Part shown: in pieces, positions 21,132-32,320 of the stretch | Position numbering within the stretch: the stretch's first letter is position 1 | Layout of the letters: the number at the start of each line of letters is the position of its first letter | DNA from: Saposhnikovia divaricata | Taxonomy: Eukaryota; Streptophyta; Magnoliopsida; Apiales; Apiaceae | DNA length: 64,000 nucleotides | Assembly: GCA_036435485.1 (NCBI GenBank) | Contig: CM071599.1 | Location: forward strand, 213,131,178 to 213,195,177 | Direction: 5' to 3' | Program-made: the position numbers and the translations under genes | The notes under the pieces: model-generated | Database searches by the model: none | What the model was told of the DNA's origin: nothing | Seen by the model: only the letters and a program-made list of their open reading frames with translations

Positions 21132-21929
21132 TCATGTGGCCAATTCTCTTGCCAACCACTCCAATGCAGGATATGCAAAATACAATACCAAGAAAGAGGG
21201 GAGCGCAAACAAAACAGTGATAAGTAAATACAAGGCTAAAATGGCAACGCTGGCAGGGATCACGAAAAGAACAACCAGAAGAAGTAAGAGTACCAATGGG
21301 ATCTTGGCAGATAAGTTGATGAAGAAATCCAAAGATTTATGAAATGAATGGGTTCTCTCCAGACTAACAGAACCACCGACACCATTACTATTATCACTGT
21401 TGGACCCGGACTGTCCCGAGCGATGAGACCTCCTTAAATTTACACAGCTGGAATGATTTACAGTACATGAAGTGCTTTTGGGAGACCAAAGTGGTTGAGA
21501 GTCCCCAGAGATTAAGGAAAAGGTCTTCAGTCTGTCACCATTTAAGCTCTCTACCATCCAAAGGAGAAAGTAATTCTTGCAAGGAAATTTGAGGTTACCC
21601 TTGTAAACCAGTCGCAAAGTTAACAAGTGGCACCAAGGGCATGAGATAAAGAATGGAATCTGGATTTTTTGGTTCGAGAACTTATAAACAGCTAACTGGA
21701 GCCCTAGGACACAATTTTTGCAGAGTGTGTGGCCACACCATAAGACGTAGGGCACGTTCTCAACAATATTAAAAGATTCACAGCATATTGGACATTCCAG
21801 CCCATCATCAGAACTGTCATTTGAGCAGGTTTCATCGTCTGAGATATCTACAGAAGCTTGAGTTCGGTCTAAAGAATTTTTGTTGATCCCTCCGATGCTT
21901 CCAATAGCCTTTGAGATGAAACCCCACAT
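21132..21929 (-). CDS. RING-finger protein with C-terminal membrane segments
   Basis: 265 residues from the ATG at 21929; the frame is open eight codons further but without an ATG, and MWGFISKAIG is the family-type start. A C3HC4 RING lies at about residues 46-100 (C46, C49, C65, H67, C70, C73, C97, C100), with a long loop before the last CPWC pair. RING domains of this kind recruit ubiquitin-conjugating enzymes. A serine-rich stretch (about 150-205) leads to two hydrophobic stretches (about 216-255: PLVLLLLLVVLFVIP and VAILALYLLITVLFALP) that probably anchor it in a membrane as a hairpin. The substrate is unknown. It is convergent with the GH79 gene. Confidence 0.88.
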   Translation of the reverse strand: MWGFISKAIGSIGGINKNSLDRTQASVDISDDETCSNDSSDDGLECPICCESFNIVENVPYVLWCGHTLCKNCVLGLQLAVYKFSNQKIQIPFFISCPWCHLLTLRLVYKGNLKFPCKNYFLLWMVESLNGDRLKTFSLISGDSQPLWSPKSTSCTVNHSSCVNLRRSHRSGQSGSNSDNSNGVGGSVSLERTHSFHKSLDFFINLSAKIPLVLLLLLVVLFVIPASVAILALYLLITVLFALPSFLVLYFAYPALEWLARELAT

Positions 21930-21967
21930 GGTGACAGGGAAAACGCTAATCAACAGAAATTGATCAA

Positions 21968-23390
21968 CTGAAGTATTCTGGATATTTCTGACTCGTTTTT
22001 AATAATATATCATACACACAATTGGTCCACACAATCTCTACGGCTAAAGTCCTGAATTCCATGGAGCCTTGGATAATTCCTCAAACTGAACCCGAAGCAG
22101 TGTTGCATAGTAAGCTAGTGATTTCAAATGTCTCACTTACAAATGAGGATACAAAACAAAAATGAACATAGCAACAAGATACAGATATGCTTCTGTTTAG
22201 AGGTGGGTTCAGTTCGTGAATCATATAAACTAAAAGTGCCAAAATTATAATTAGTGCATTTAAATAGATTTAGGCACTCACACGAGCATATTATTTAATA
22301 AAAATAAACACAAATATCTTACTTCTTCAGGTTTCAACTACGAATCCATATTTCTCACTCGGCAATGTATAGTCAATAAGGTATCTGGGCTAACTAGTAG
22401 GTACATTCATTTATCATCTAAATTACTAACACATATGATTTTCAAAAGTTAACCTATATTAGTGTTATTAGTGTTGTATAAATCTCCAAGCACTGTAATA
22501 TCATCTACCAGTTTGCGTTTTACGCTTTTAAGCTGCCAAGATCATTCGGGTGTCTGTTTAATCCTGTAATTAAAAGTAGCAAGCCCTAGAAGCTCATTCG
22601 ATAGTTGAAGACTTTTCGAACACTGTAACACTTGATAATTTCGAAAAATCAGTTAGTACACTAGAAGTTTAAAACATACAGGTTCATTAAATGAGGACTC
22701 GATATTTTTTCACAGTGTTTGAAAACATAGAGGGTTATAACTTGATGGGTTTGTCTAGTGTGTGCCCAAGGGCACATGCTAAGAATCCGTGTTTGATGAG
22801 TTGGAAAATTTTGATTGGTGGAGATTTTTGCATCATTATTAATGAAATTTCTATCAATCAAAATTTAACAATTACACGAGCACGGCGCACACACTAAAAA
22901 AACCGTAACTTGATATATAACCTAGATTCATCACAATGATTTTGAGTATAAATTGGATCAAATATTACTCTGACTTACAATAAGCAAATAGTGGAAACAT
23001 AATTAGAATTCTTTAATTAATGAAAATTCTATACGATCAACAAATAAATCTATACGATGGAAATATCATTGAGCTTATAAGATTGAAGAACTAACAGAAA
23101 TGAAGCAGATACGGAGAAATCGACGAAAATGAAAAAAAAAATGATAATAAATGAAGGATAAATTAGGAGCATGAAAGTGAAGGACTTACAGAAATGAGTA
23201 GAAGAATCTGGAAGCATTGGAGAAGAATAGATCAAGAGGAGGAAGAGTCTCTCTCTCCCTCTCTCTCTTTCTCTCTCTCTCTCCCCCTCCCTCTATCCTC
23301 TCTCAGTCTCTCAGTCTCTCTCTTTCTCTCTCTCTCTCTCACTCTCTCTCTTTCCGTGATTCAGAAGAGATGTACTAGATCTTTTTGTGT
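21968..23390 (-). promoter_or_regulatory. Probable 5' UTR exon, leader intron and GA-rich promoter-proximal tract of the RING gene
   Basis: On the minus strand a good donor (tct/gtaagtcc, intron from 23189) and an acceptor (atacttcag, up to 21968) would splice out a 1222-bp leader intron and leave a short exon before the ATG. Upstream of the donor, 23251-23355 is a GA-rich tract (CT on the plus strand), common in plant 5' leaders. No transcript data; this is inferred from splice-site shape and composition. Confidence 0.45.
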
Positions 23391-23590
23391 CGATATAATT
23401 GAAGTCGATTTTCTAGACATGAGCCTTTTTTAAATGATTTAAAATATTAAATATAATATTTTGAGATACTCTTAAATAATAAAAAAAAATCGATATAATT
23501 AAAGTTGATTTTCTAGACATGAGCCTTTTTTCAATGATTTAAAATATTAAATATAATATTTTGAGATACTCTTAAATAATAAAAAAATAA
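23391..23590. repeat. 100-bp tandem duplication
   Basis: Two adjacent copies start with cgatataatt at 23391 and 23491. They differ at few positions (gaagtcg / aaagttg). The unit contains ttttctagacatgagcc and ttttgagatactc. It lies just upstream of the GA tract of the RING gene. Confidence 0.85.
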
Positions 23591-24877
23591 AAAGAAAAGA
23601 ATAATAAATAAATAAGAATAATTCATTTTACGACTTAAAAAAATGAATAACCAAATTACAGATAAGTTGTAACGCCCCCAAATCCGGGGTCAGAAGATTT
23701 GGTCGTCACGCGAAAATCCATAAAATAAAATATCTGTTTAATAATAATCATTCACTTGTGATTGACCAACACTGGAAATATAACATATGTCACCCCAAAC
23801 ATACCAAGGTCTTTTTAGGTTATAGGGCTAGAAACAAGAATCCAAATTTCCATTAAATAGAAAGTATTCCTTCTTTACAACATTCTCTTTGATCAAATCT
23901 TAAATCACTGGTGTAACTTCGATAAGAAGTACGCCAGGCTAACTAGACCATCACATAATAATAAATACTATAACTCAAATATATAAAATAGATCTTACAC
24001 TAAATCCAGACATCCTGAGCCAAGTCATCTTCGAAATAGCATCACACTTCTTCTCTTTCTGAGTTGTGCGGATACGTCTCGCCAAACTACCTTACTGAAA
24101 TGTTAGAATTTACAACAGCAAGTATGAGCGAAAGAAATGCTCAGCAAGCGTATAAAATTTTTGATATAAAACCAGGATTGGTGGGGCATAAAAATCAACT
24201 GAAATGTAAAACAGTTTATAAAGAAACTGAATCAACAACTGTGATATAATTCAAATCATAACTGAAATCATTTGGCATGTCATAAAAATGAATCATCTGT
24301 CAACTCACAATATATAATAGCCATTCGGGCGATATGGATTGAATATAAATAAATGAAACACCATTGCCCCCTGATCAGGTTCAAAAGCAATGTGACCCTT
24401 TATACTCCACAGCTATACCCGTGTGTATAATCCGGATTTCATGAGGGTACCAAAATAGACAAGTAATGTTAGCCTATAGGAAGATGGAATGGTTACCATA
24501 TCCTCCTTAAATATTGCTGGACCATGACAGCAATCATGGCCTCCTACGCTTTATCATTTTCCAATAAATATTGTTGGACCATGACATCAACCATGGCCTC
24601 CTACGCTTTACCATTTTCCAATCAAATAGAGCAATTTCCGAATTCAACAGGAAATGTTTAGTTTCACATACAGTTCACATCCCTATTATTTACTACGATA
24701 ATAAGGATATGAAGAGTTTATCTTAAACAATTCCCCACATCAAGGGTACCAATATCAAGTAACTTTGTTCGCACAAAAATATTTAAGAATCACAAATAGC
24801 TCTGAACAATAACAATTTGTCATGATGTGAATCAATGAAACATAAAATAAAAGTGTTTAAGATGATAAAGAAAATAC

Positions 24878-26434
24878 TGAAGGAATTTACGGATGGGCGG
24901 AAGCGTGGTATAACAATTATTTCCGTAAAAACCATATAATCGCACATATAGAAAATCATATAAAATGAAAATAGCGAGGAATCGTGATCATACCTTGAAA
25001 AATCGAAGCTTTATAAAATGGTTTCTCGCAGTTGCTTCTCAGAGTGTGAAGCACTCTACCGGTATCCACCAAGATAAATTTCTTCGATGAAGCTTTTTAT
25101 AAAAACAAGGTTTTATAAAATGGAGGTTTGAGAGAGAGAGAGAGAGATGAAGAAGATGGAGGCTTTAAGTTTTTCACAAAAACCAAGTCAATCAAAAGTG
25201 TCCTCATCTCATTCTATTTATAGGGCACAAGTAGGTTTTTAACATTAATATATCATTATATATTAATATATAAATCCTACACTTTACCTTATAAAATGTT
25301 AAATAATAATTAAAATAATTTTAATCATTATTAAAACAACTTGCTCTCTCAAAATACCTTCATCAATAAATTAATCTTTTTATGGTGTGACCCTGTAGGT
25401 TCAATATTAAGCCGGTAGTAGAAATAAATAATAATAAACTTTTTATTTATTATTTATATGAATTCTAAAATTCATTAAATATAATTAACTGATTAATTAT
25501 ATTTATTCTACATCGTGAGTGATGCTTCTCAACATATCGCGACTATCCGGATAATATGAATTCACTGCTTAGAATACCAAGAACCTGTCAGTGCTAGTTA
25601 CCGTACAATCAATTCCTTCTACCCTACAATATCCCGATTAAATACAAGGCATGGATCTCGTGTCAGGCCTATCAAATTTAATCATATGATTTCTTATTCA
25701 TAACGCAAAGTTCATATTAATGCAAATTAGAAACTCCTTTCTAATTTCATACACTCTGGCCAGAGATTCCAGAACTCGCATACTAAGAATAACATAGGAT
25801 ATTCACTTCCTTACTGGAAGGGGTAGATTCTTTATTGATCGTTAACTATCTCCATACATAAATCCCTGTACCCAGAATAGACCTAATGGATGTCCTTGAG
25901 ACTAAGGACTAAACCAAAGCACAGTTCATTATATACAAGATTACTCTAACGATCTCAAGTCAAAGGACACTTGTACAACTATCACTCAGTGAATAACTAT
26001 TGACACGTGAGTAAACTCCATTAGTTGTCCAACTTATCGAGTCATGTTCAGTGAACTTATTCCCTAATAAGCACCTACATACTAGCTATAGTGTCACCAC
26101 ACAAATGCCTATGAGAACAGACATCCTCCTGACGGGAGCAAGCATAATATGTACCAATCTTTGCGGATTCACTAACTTCCGATTAGTTATCCTATGATCA
26201 GGAACTGTTTAAGTCTAGAGTTATCATCTTCTAGATCTCACTATTATAATCTCATTATAATTATAGAAGCTTTACTCTAAACTATGGAACATCTTATTTA
26301 AAACACTTTAAACAGATAATGCCCGTAATAAAATCAAAACAAGTCTTTTATTATTATTAATGAAATCAAACAAGAATACATGAAAGTTCTTCCTAACTCA
26401 TCATACATGATTGGATTTAGGACAAACACTTTCA
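24878..26434 (-). repeat. 3' LTR of the copia element
   Basis: 1557 bp. A GA-repeat run (25131-25147) and a minus-strand TATA box (ctataaatag at 25214-25223) match the other copy exactly. Confidence 0.95.
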
Positions 26435-26444
26435 ATCTCCCACT
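26435..26444 (-). other. Polypurine tract of the copia element
   Basis: On the minus strand agtgggagat stands directly before the 3' LTR, the usual plus-strand primer of copia elements, only a few bases after the polyprotein stop codon. Confidence 0.8.
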
Positions 26445-26448
26445 TGAA

Positions 26449-29400
26449 CTAAAGCCAATCACCCTGGTATCTAATACCCATCTCCTCTTTATGACGATCA
26501 AAGTGAATCTGAGACAATGACTTTGTGAGTGGGTCTGCTATGTTGTTATGTGTGTCAACTCTCTCAACCTTGACATCTCCCCTTTCAATGATCTCCCTAA
26601 TCAAATGAAAGCGCCGCAAAACATGTTTGGAATTTTTATGAGACCTAGGTTCCTTGGCTTGTGCTATTGCTGCATTGTTATCACAATACAACACAATAGG
26701 CTCTTCAATGCTTGGAACAACTCCCAACTCAGAAACAAATTTCCTCATCCAAACGGCTTCTTTTGCAGCCTCACTTGCAGCTATATACTCTGCTTCCGCT
26801 GTGGAGTCAGCCGTTGTCGACTGTTTGGAACTCTTCCAACTAATCGCACCACCATTCAGAGTAAACACATACCCTGACATGGATTTGCTATCACTTTCTG
26901 ATTGAAAACTAGAGTCAGTATAACCCTCTATTTTCAATTCAGATCCACCAAAAACAAGAAAAATATCCTTAGTCCTTCGCAAGTACTTAAGGATGTTCTT
27001 CACTGCTTTCCAGTGGTCTTCACCTGGATTGGACTGATATCTGCTTGTCACACTAATTGAATAAGCAACATCAGGCCTAGTACATAACATCGCGTACATG
27101 ATAGATCCTATTGCTGAAGCATAAGGAATCTTACTCATGCGCTCTCTTTCCTCAGGTGTCTTAGGAGACATCTTTTCGGAAAGGGATACTTCATGGCTCA
27201 TCGGTATGAGACCTCTCTTGGAGTTTTCCATGCTAAACCTTTTAAGCACTTTCTCGATGTATGTACCCTGGGTAAGACCTATCATTCTTCTAGATCTATC
27301 TCTATAGATCTTCATACCGAGAATGTAGGATGCTTCACCCAAGTCCTTCATAGTGAAGTTCTTTGATAACCACACTTTGACTGATTGCAGCATCGGTATA
27401 TCATTTCCTATAAGAAGTATGTCATCCACATACAATACAAGAAATGTTACCGCGCTCCCACTAACCTTCTTGTAGACACATGGTTCATCTATGTTCTTGA
27501 TAAAATCAAACTCTTTGATTGTCTCATCAAAACGAATGTTCCATCTACGAGAAGCTTGCTTTAATCCATATATGGTCCTTAGCAGCTTACACACTAGGTG
27601 TTCATTCCCTTTAGAAACAAACCCCTCTGGCTGTGTCATATACACTTCCTCTTCAAGTTTCCCATTGAGGAAGGCCGTTTTCACGTCCATTTGCCAGATC
27701 TCATAGTCGTAGTAAGCAGCAATCGCAAGCAAAATCCGAATTGATTTTAACAGGGCTACAGGCGAAAAAGTTTCATCAAAGTCAATCCCTTGCCTTTGTC
27801 TGAATCCTTTTGCCACGAGCCTGGCCTTATAGGTCTCCACCTGGCCATCTGCTCCAATCTTTCTTTTGTATACCCATTTGCATCCAATAGGATTCACATC
27901 CTCTGGTGCTTCAACCAAAGTCCATACTTGGTTGGCATACATAGAATCCATTTCGGATTTCATGGCACTCTGCCATTTCTCTGAGTCAACACTACTCATA
28001 GCCTCATTATAGGTCATAGGGTCGTCATCATCAACGATTGATAACTCATTGTCATTCTCAATGACAAGGCCATAATACCTCTCAGGTTGGCGAGACACTC
28101 TTTCTGACCTACGAATGGGCTGTACCACAGAAGGTTGTTCAGTCTGAACAGGTGTTTCCTCTTGAACCGTAGTAGTTTGTGCTTCTTGAACTTCATTAAG
28201 TTCTATTTTGCTCCCACTGTTTCCTTCTAGGATAAACTGTTTTTCCAAGAAGGTAGCATGTCTGGAGACAAATACACTATGATTGGTGTAGAAGTAATAC
28301 CCTAAAGTTTCTTTAGGATATCCCACAAAACTACATTTCACGGATCGAGATTCCAGCTTATCAGGGTCAACTTTCTTGACATAAGCCAGACATCCCCAAA
28401 TCTTAACGTGTTTAAGACTCGGTTTCCTTTCTTTCCATATCTCATATGGAGTTTGAGGAACAGATTTGGAAGGCACCTTATTCAGTAAATATGCTGAGGT
28501 TTCCAATGCATAACCCCAAAGGAATACTGGAAGATTTGCATAGCTCATCATGGACCGAACCATGTCTAACAAAGTTCGATTTCTCCTTTCAGATACTCCA
28601 TTCAACTGTGGAGTATATGGAGGAGTCCACTGAGAGACTATACCATTTTCTTTGAGATAATCTAGAAATTCTCCACTCAAGTATTCACCACCTCGATCTG
28701 ATCGAAGAGTTTTAATACTACATTTGGTTTGTTTCTCCACTTCATTCTTATATTCTTTGAACTTTTCAAAGGCTTCAGACTTGTGTTTCATCAAATACAC
28801 ATATCCGAATCTAGATCGATCATCTATGAAAGTAATGAAGTACGAAAATCCACCCATGGCTTGCGTAGACATCGGTCCACATACATCTGTGTGTACCAGT
28901 CCTAGCAAATCTGCAGCCCTCTCTCCATGTCCACTAAATGGAGATTTGGTCATTTTACCCAATAGACAAGACTCGCATGTAGGATATGATTCAAAATCAA
29001 AGGGGTCAAGTAACCCTTCCTTATGCAATGTCCGCAGTCTATTTTCACTAATATGACCAAGTCTGCAGTGCCACAAATAGGTGAGATTTTCATCATCTCT
29101 TTTCCTTTTATTAGTATGTTCAATTTGTAGTAAATCATGCTCTATGTCACACACATACAGACCATTATTTAAAACACCACAACCATAAAGAACGTTATCT
29201 CTAAGAATTGAACATTCATTATTCTTAATAATAAACGAAAATCCATCCAAGTCTAACATAGGAATAGAAATAATATTCCTCACAATCGAGGGAACAAAAT
29301 AACAATTATTTAGAACAATAGTCTTGCCCGTAGGCATATGTAAATCAAACGATCCTACAGATTTAGCAGCAACTCTTGCTCCATTTCCCATCCGTAGAAT

Positions 29401-30369
29401 CACCTCCTCTTCCTCGAGAGTCCTACTTCTCCTTAGTCCCTGCAACGAATTGCAAATGTGAGAACCACAGGCGGTATCTAATACCCAAGTAGAATTTTGA
29501 TTTATTGACATATTCACTTCAATCATGAACATACCTGAACCAGAAGCGACAGTCTCACTATCTTTCTTCTTTTTCATTTCTGCAAGGTAAACCTTGCAGT
29601 TCCTCTTCCAGTGCCCCACCTTGTTACAGTGAAAGCAAACAGCTTTGCTCTTGGGGTCTTCAGCTTTTGGTGGAACCGGCTTTTTCTCACCAACTTTCTT
29701 CTTCTTGGAAGGGTTCTTCTTCCTTTTCTTAGGATTGGAACCCTCACCAATTAGAAGAACAGAACTCTTCTTAGAGGGAAAATTCGATTCCGCAGTCTTC
29801 AACATGTTGTGGAGTTCAGCCAGGCTGACGTCCAACTTATTCATGTGAAAGTTCACAACAAACTGCGAAAATGAACCCGGAAGTGATTGCAAGACCAAGT
29901 CTTGAGTCAGTTCCCTATCCATGACAAAACCAAGTTGCCCAAGACGTTCAATCAAATTGATCATCTTAAGTACATGGTCATTCACGGATGATCCCTCAGA
30001 CATCCTACAACGGAACAGCTCCTTCGATATCTCATATCGAGCTGTCCTCCCTGCCACATCATACAACTCTTGCAGATGCCCTAGGATAGTGTGAGCATCC
30101 ATAAGCTCATGTTGCTTCTGTAGCTCATCGTTCATGGAAGCTAGCATGATACATTGAGCAACATTAGCATCATCTATCCACTTACGATACACAACATGTT
30201 CATCATTATGTGCATCGTCAGCAGGTTCAGCAGGCTTAGGTGATTCAAGCACATATTCCAGCTTCTCAACCCTGAGAACAATTCTCAAGTTTCGAAGCCA
30301 GTTAGCAAAATTCGGACCAGTCAATTTGTGAGCATCCAGTATGCTCCGGAGTGATAGTGCAGAAGACAT
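26449..30369 (-). CDS. Copia Gag-Pol polyprotein, intact
   Basis: 1306 residues from the ATG at 30369; the frame is open 11 codons further but begins there with GTG. Order: Gag with GPNFANWLRNLRIVL (about 20-35); a lysine-rich linker; a CCHC knuckle CFHCNKVGHWKRNC (about 245-258); aspartic protease WVLDTACGSH (about 295); the integrase HHCC region (about 430-475) and its D-D-E set (HTDVCGP, RSDRGGEY, NGVSERRN, about 495-595); RT with MDVKTAFLNG and the catalytic YVDDILL (about 900-1030); RNase H with EGYTDSSFQ, TAEAEYIA and CDNNAAI (about 1150-1240). Copia order is gag-PR-INT-RT-RH, as seen. No stop, shift or missing catalytic residue is visible, so the products are probably functional. Confidence 0.97.
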   Translation of the reverse strand: MSSALSLRSILDAHKLTGPNFANWLRNLRIVLRVEKLEYVLESPKPAEPADDAHNDEHVVYRKWIDDANVAQCIMLASMNDELQKQHELMDAHTILGHLQELYDVAGRTARYEISKELFRCRMSEGSSVNDHVLKMINLIERLGQLGFVMDRELTQDLVLQSLPGSFSQFVVNFHMNKLDVSLAELHNMLKTAESNFPSKKSSVLLIGEGSNPKKRKKNPSKKKKVGEKKPVPPKAEDPKSKAVCFHCNKVGHWKRNCKVYLAEMKKKKDSETVASGSGMFMIEVNMSINQNSTWVLDTACGSHICNSLQGLRRSRTLEEEEVILRMGNGARVAAKSVGSFDLHMPTGKTIVLNNCYFVPSIVRNIISIPMLDLDGFSFIIKNNECSILRDNVLYGCGVLNNGLYVCDIEHDLLQIEHTNKRKRDDENLTYLWHCRLGHISENRLRTLHKEGLLDPFDFESYPTCESCLLGKMTKSPFSGHGERAADLLGLVHTDVCGPMSTQAMGGFSYFITFIDDRSRFGYVYLMKHKSEAFEKFKEYKNEVEKQTKCSIKTLRSDRGGEYLSGEFLDYLKENGIVSQWTPPYTPQLNGVSERRNRTLLDMVRSMMSYANLPVFLWGYALETSAYLLNKVPSKSVPQTPYEIWKERKPSLKHVKIWGCLAYVKKVDPDKLESRSVKCSFVGYPKETLGYYFYTNHSVFVSRHATFLEKQFILEGNSGSKIELNEVQEAQTTTVQEETPVQTEQPSVVQPIRRSERVSRQPERYYGLVIENDNELSIVDDDDPMTYNEAMSSVDSEKWQSAMKSEMDSMYANQVWTLVEAPEDVNPIGCKWVYKRKIGADGQVETYKARLVAKGFRQRQGIDFDETFSPVALLKSIRILLAIAAYYDYEIWQMDVKTAFLNGKLEEEVYMTQPEGFVSKGNEHLVCKLLRTIYGLKQASRRWNIRFDETIKEFDFIKNIDEPCVYKKVSGSAVTFLVLYVDDILLIGNDIPMLQSVKVWLSKNFTMKDLGEASYILGMKIYRDRSRRMIGLTQGTYIEKVLKRFSMENSKRGLIPMSHEVSLSEKMSPKTPEERERMSKIPYASAIGSIMYAMLCTRPDVAYSISVTSRYQSNPGEDHWKAVKNILKYLRRTKDIFLVFGGSELKIEGYTDSSFQSESDSKSMSGYVFTLNGGAISWKSSKQSTTADSTAEAEYIAASEAAKEAVWMRKFVSELGVVPSIEEPIVLYCDNNAAIAQAKEPRSHKNSKHVLRRFHLIREIIERGDVKVERVDTHNNIADPLTKSLSQIHFDRHKEEMGIRYQGDWL

Positions 30370-30572
30370 AGTGTATATAGTAAATCTGTAAATGATAAAC
30401 ACATAACAACACTTAGCGAATATTCAATTTCATTTTAAACACTATATGAATCGGGTCTTTATTCATAAGTGACTCCCACTAGTTTATCTAATTTATTCAA
30501 CCCCCTTAAGTGAAAAATTAAGCATTCATAATGCTAGTGGGAATAGGGATCCTATATTCCATCACACAACCT

Positions 30573-30875
30573 CGGCTGTGGCACGAAACGCCATGTGATG
30601 TTCAATAGGCAGACAACTCTTGTCAATTACATCTCATGTTATTCCCTAATAAAACTTTAGCCTCTTGAATAATTGAGTCACGGCTGTGGCACGACAAACT
30701 CAATATTCTAAGTCAAGTCTAACCCAACATTCCGTACAACTGAATCAGTCTCCAATGGCCCACGGCTGTAGCACGTAACGACCATTAGATTCTAATTCAT
30801 TGTACACATCTCTATGTAATAGACAAGTATTTCTTATTTCGAAATCAGAGCCCTCGGCTGTAGCACGAAACGACA
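30573..30875 (-). repeat. Four dispersed copies of an 18-20 bp motif in the copia leader
   Basis: cggctgtggcacgaaacg (plus strand) starts at 30573, and close variants start at 30681, 30763 and 30855, spaced 108, 82 and 92 bp. The core cggctgt(g/a)gcacg is unchanged in all four while the sequence between differs. Confidence 0.85.
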
Positions 30876-31625
30876 ATGATTCAAAAATGAGAACTACTTT
30901 CTACCATGTTGGAAGGCTATGACCGACACAAGCCCGTTGTGTCATTGGCCAATTACTACTTGATATTATTTAATTTTAGAGGGATTATATTATGTTACAA
31001 TCATAATCATATTATAAAGAGATTCTTCCTTTTAAATTAAATATTTCAAATCAATAATCGATAATTGGATGATTCCCAGATCGGGGGGAGCATTGTCAAG
31101 AGGCGTCACTTAATACCCCTTTCTTACAGATCGAAATCCGTTTTTGACAGAATCATCCATTCTCTCAATATTGAAAATTCATATTTAATTACGTGTTTCA
31201 CAAACACAAGAATCTCATGATTGTATTCATAATATTATTATTAAGGCAAGAAACGATTCCTATTCTAGATTTTCTAGAGCACGCCTTATTTTGATTTAAG
31301 TTCACCTAAATCTATCATCGCATGGTAAACATAGGCATATATCACATATATAAAATTAAATCAACAAGTAAGCATGCAAGCAATATCATGTCACACAATG
31401 ATATAATGATGTATGGATTTATTATAGTATTTAAAAGCAATTAATCCAATTAAAACATGCTTTAAAACACTCCCATAAATATAAATAATTCAAAATTATT
31501 ATATAAAAAATATTTGACCACTCCATTAGATCCGTCTCGGAAATACGAATCCAACGATATATTGCACGCCCAAAACGGAGTTACGAAACTCCCAATAAAT
31601 CAAATTTATTGTGGACAGAAAATCT

Positions 31626-31731
31626 GTAACGCATGTCCGGAATGCGTTACAAGCATTTAAAGCCATTAAACGCTGTAACGCATCCGAGAATTGCGCAACA
31701 GTCTGTCACGCATTTCGGAAATGCGTGACCC
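31626..31731. repeat. Palindromes of the acgcat/atgcgt type in the copia leader
   Basis: gtaacgcatgtcc/ggaatgcgttac (31627-31650) and gtcacgcatttc/ggaaatgcgtgac (31707-31731) are near-perfect inverted repeats with almost no loop. A half-site gtaacgcatccgagaattgcgcaac lies between. As RNA they would form short stable stems. Confidence 0.75.
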
Positions 31732-32307
31732 CCCCCCCCCCGCGTTTGCGCTGCACGCGCGTCAGACACAGCCAGCAGCAGTTTTTTTTTTTTTTTAAAA
31801 TAAATTGCCGACCGTTGCTGTTGTAACTGCTGCCATGACTTACCAAAAAAAAAAACGCCTGACTCATTAAAAAACGTAATAACTTTTATTATTTATTATT
31901 ATAATTTTAATATTAATAAATTAATTAACAATTAATTAATAAATTAATAAAAATTATAAAAACATGATTTCAGAAAATCATCAGTAGCAGAAATATCAAA
32001 TTAGGAGGGGTTCCTTGTGCAAAATTTTTAATTCATATTTTTCACATGCATAATTATTTTATGAATTTTAATTAAAACAATTTTAAAAAATTCATAACAA
32101 ATAATCTACACATCACAAAATTATGAAAAAATACCTAGATGATCCACAACACTTGTAGAATCCAGATCAGTGGTCAAAACCTCATGCAAACATTATTTCG
32201 AATTAATTCATAATTAAATCTAAATAAACTTGCAAAAATCATAATAAATCCATACATGCATAAAAAAATCTGAAATTTTTTATGTGAATCTCTATATGCA
32301 GAACCTA

Positions 32308-32319
32308 GCTTTGATGCCA
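32308..32319 (-). other. Primer binding site of the copia element
   Basis: On the minus strand, one base after the 5' LTR, tggcatcaaagc differs at two positions from the usual initiator-Met tRNA site tggtatcagagc of plant copia elements. Confidence 0.8.
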
Positions 32320-32320
32320 T

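Larger units (their letters stand above)
30403..32300 (-). other. Long untranslated leader of the copia element
   Basis: About 1.9 kb separate the primer site from the polyprotein start, without any long minus-strand frame. It holds four dispersed copies of a cggctgtgg/agcacg motif, palindromes built on acgcat/atgcgt, a C14 run (31727-31740, plus strand) and long AT tracts. Leaders of retroelements carry packaging and dimerisation signals; such a role here is only a guess. Confidence 0.6.

Noticed and set aside
23194..23433. Plus-strand frame rich in Ser-Leu
   Set aside because: It is a translation of a CT microsatellite; on the other strand the tract is probably the leader of the RING gene.
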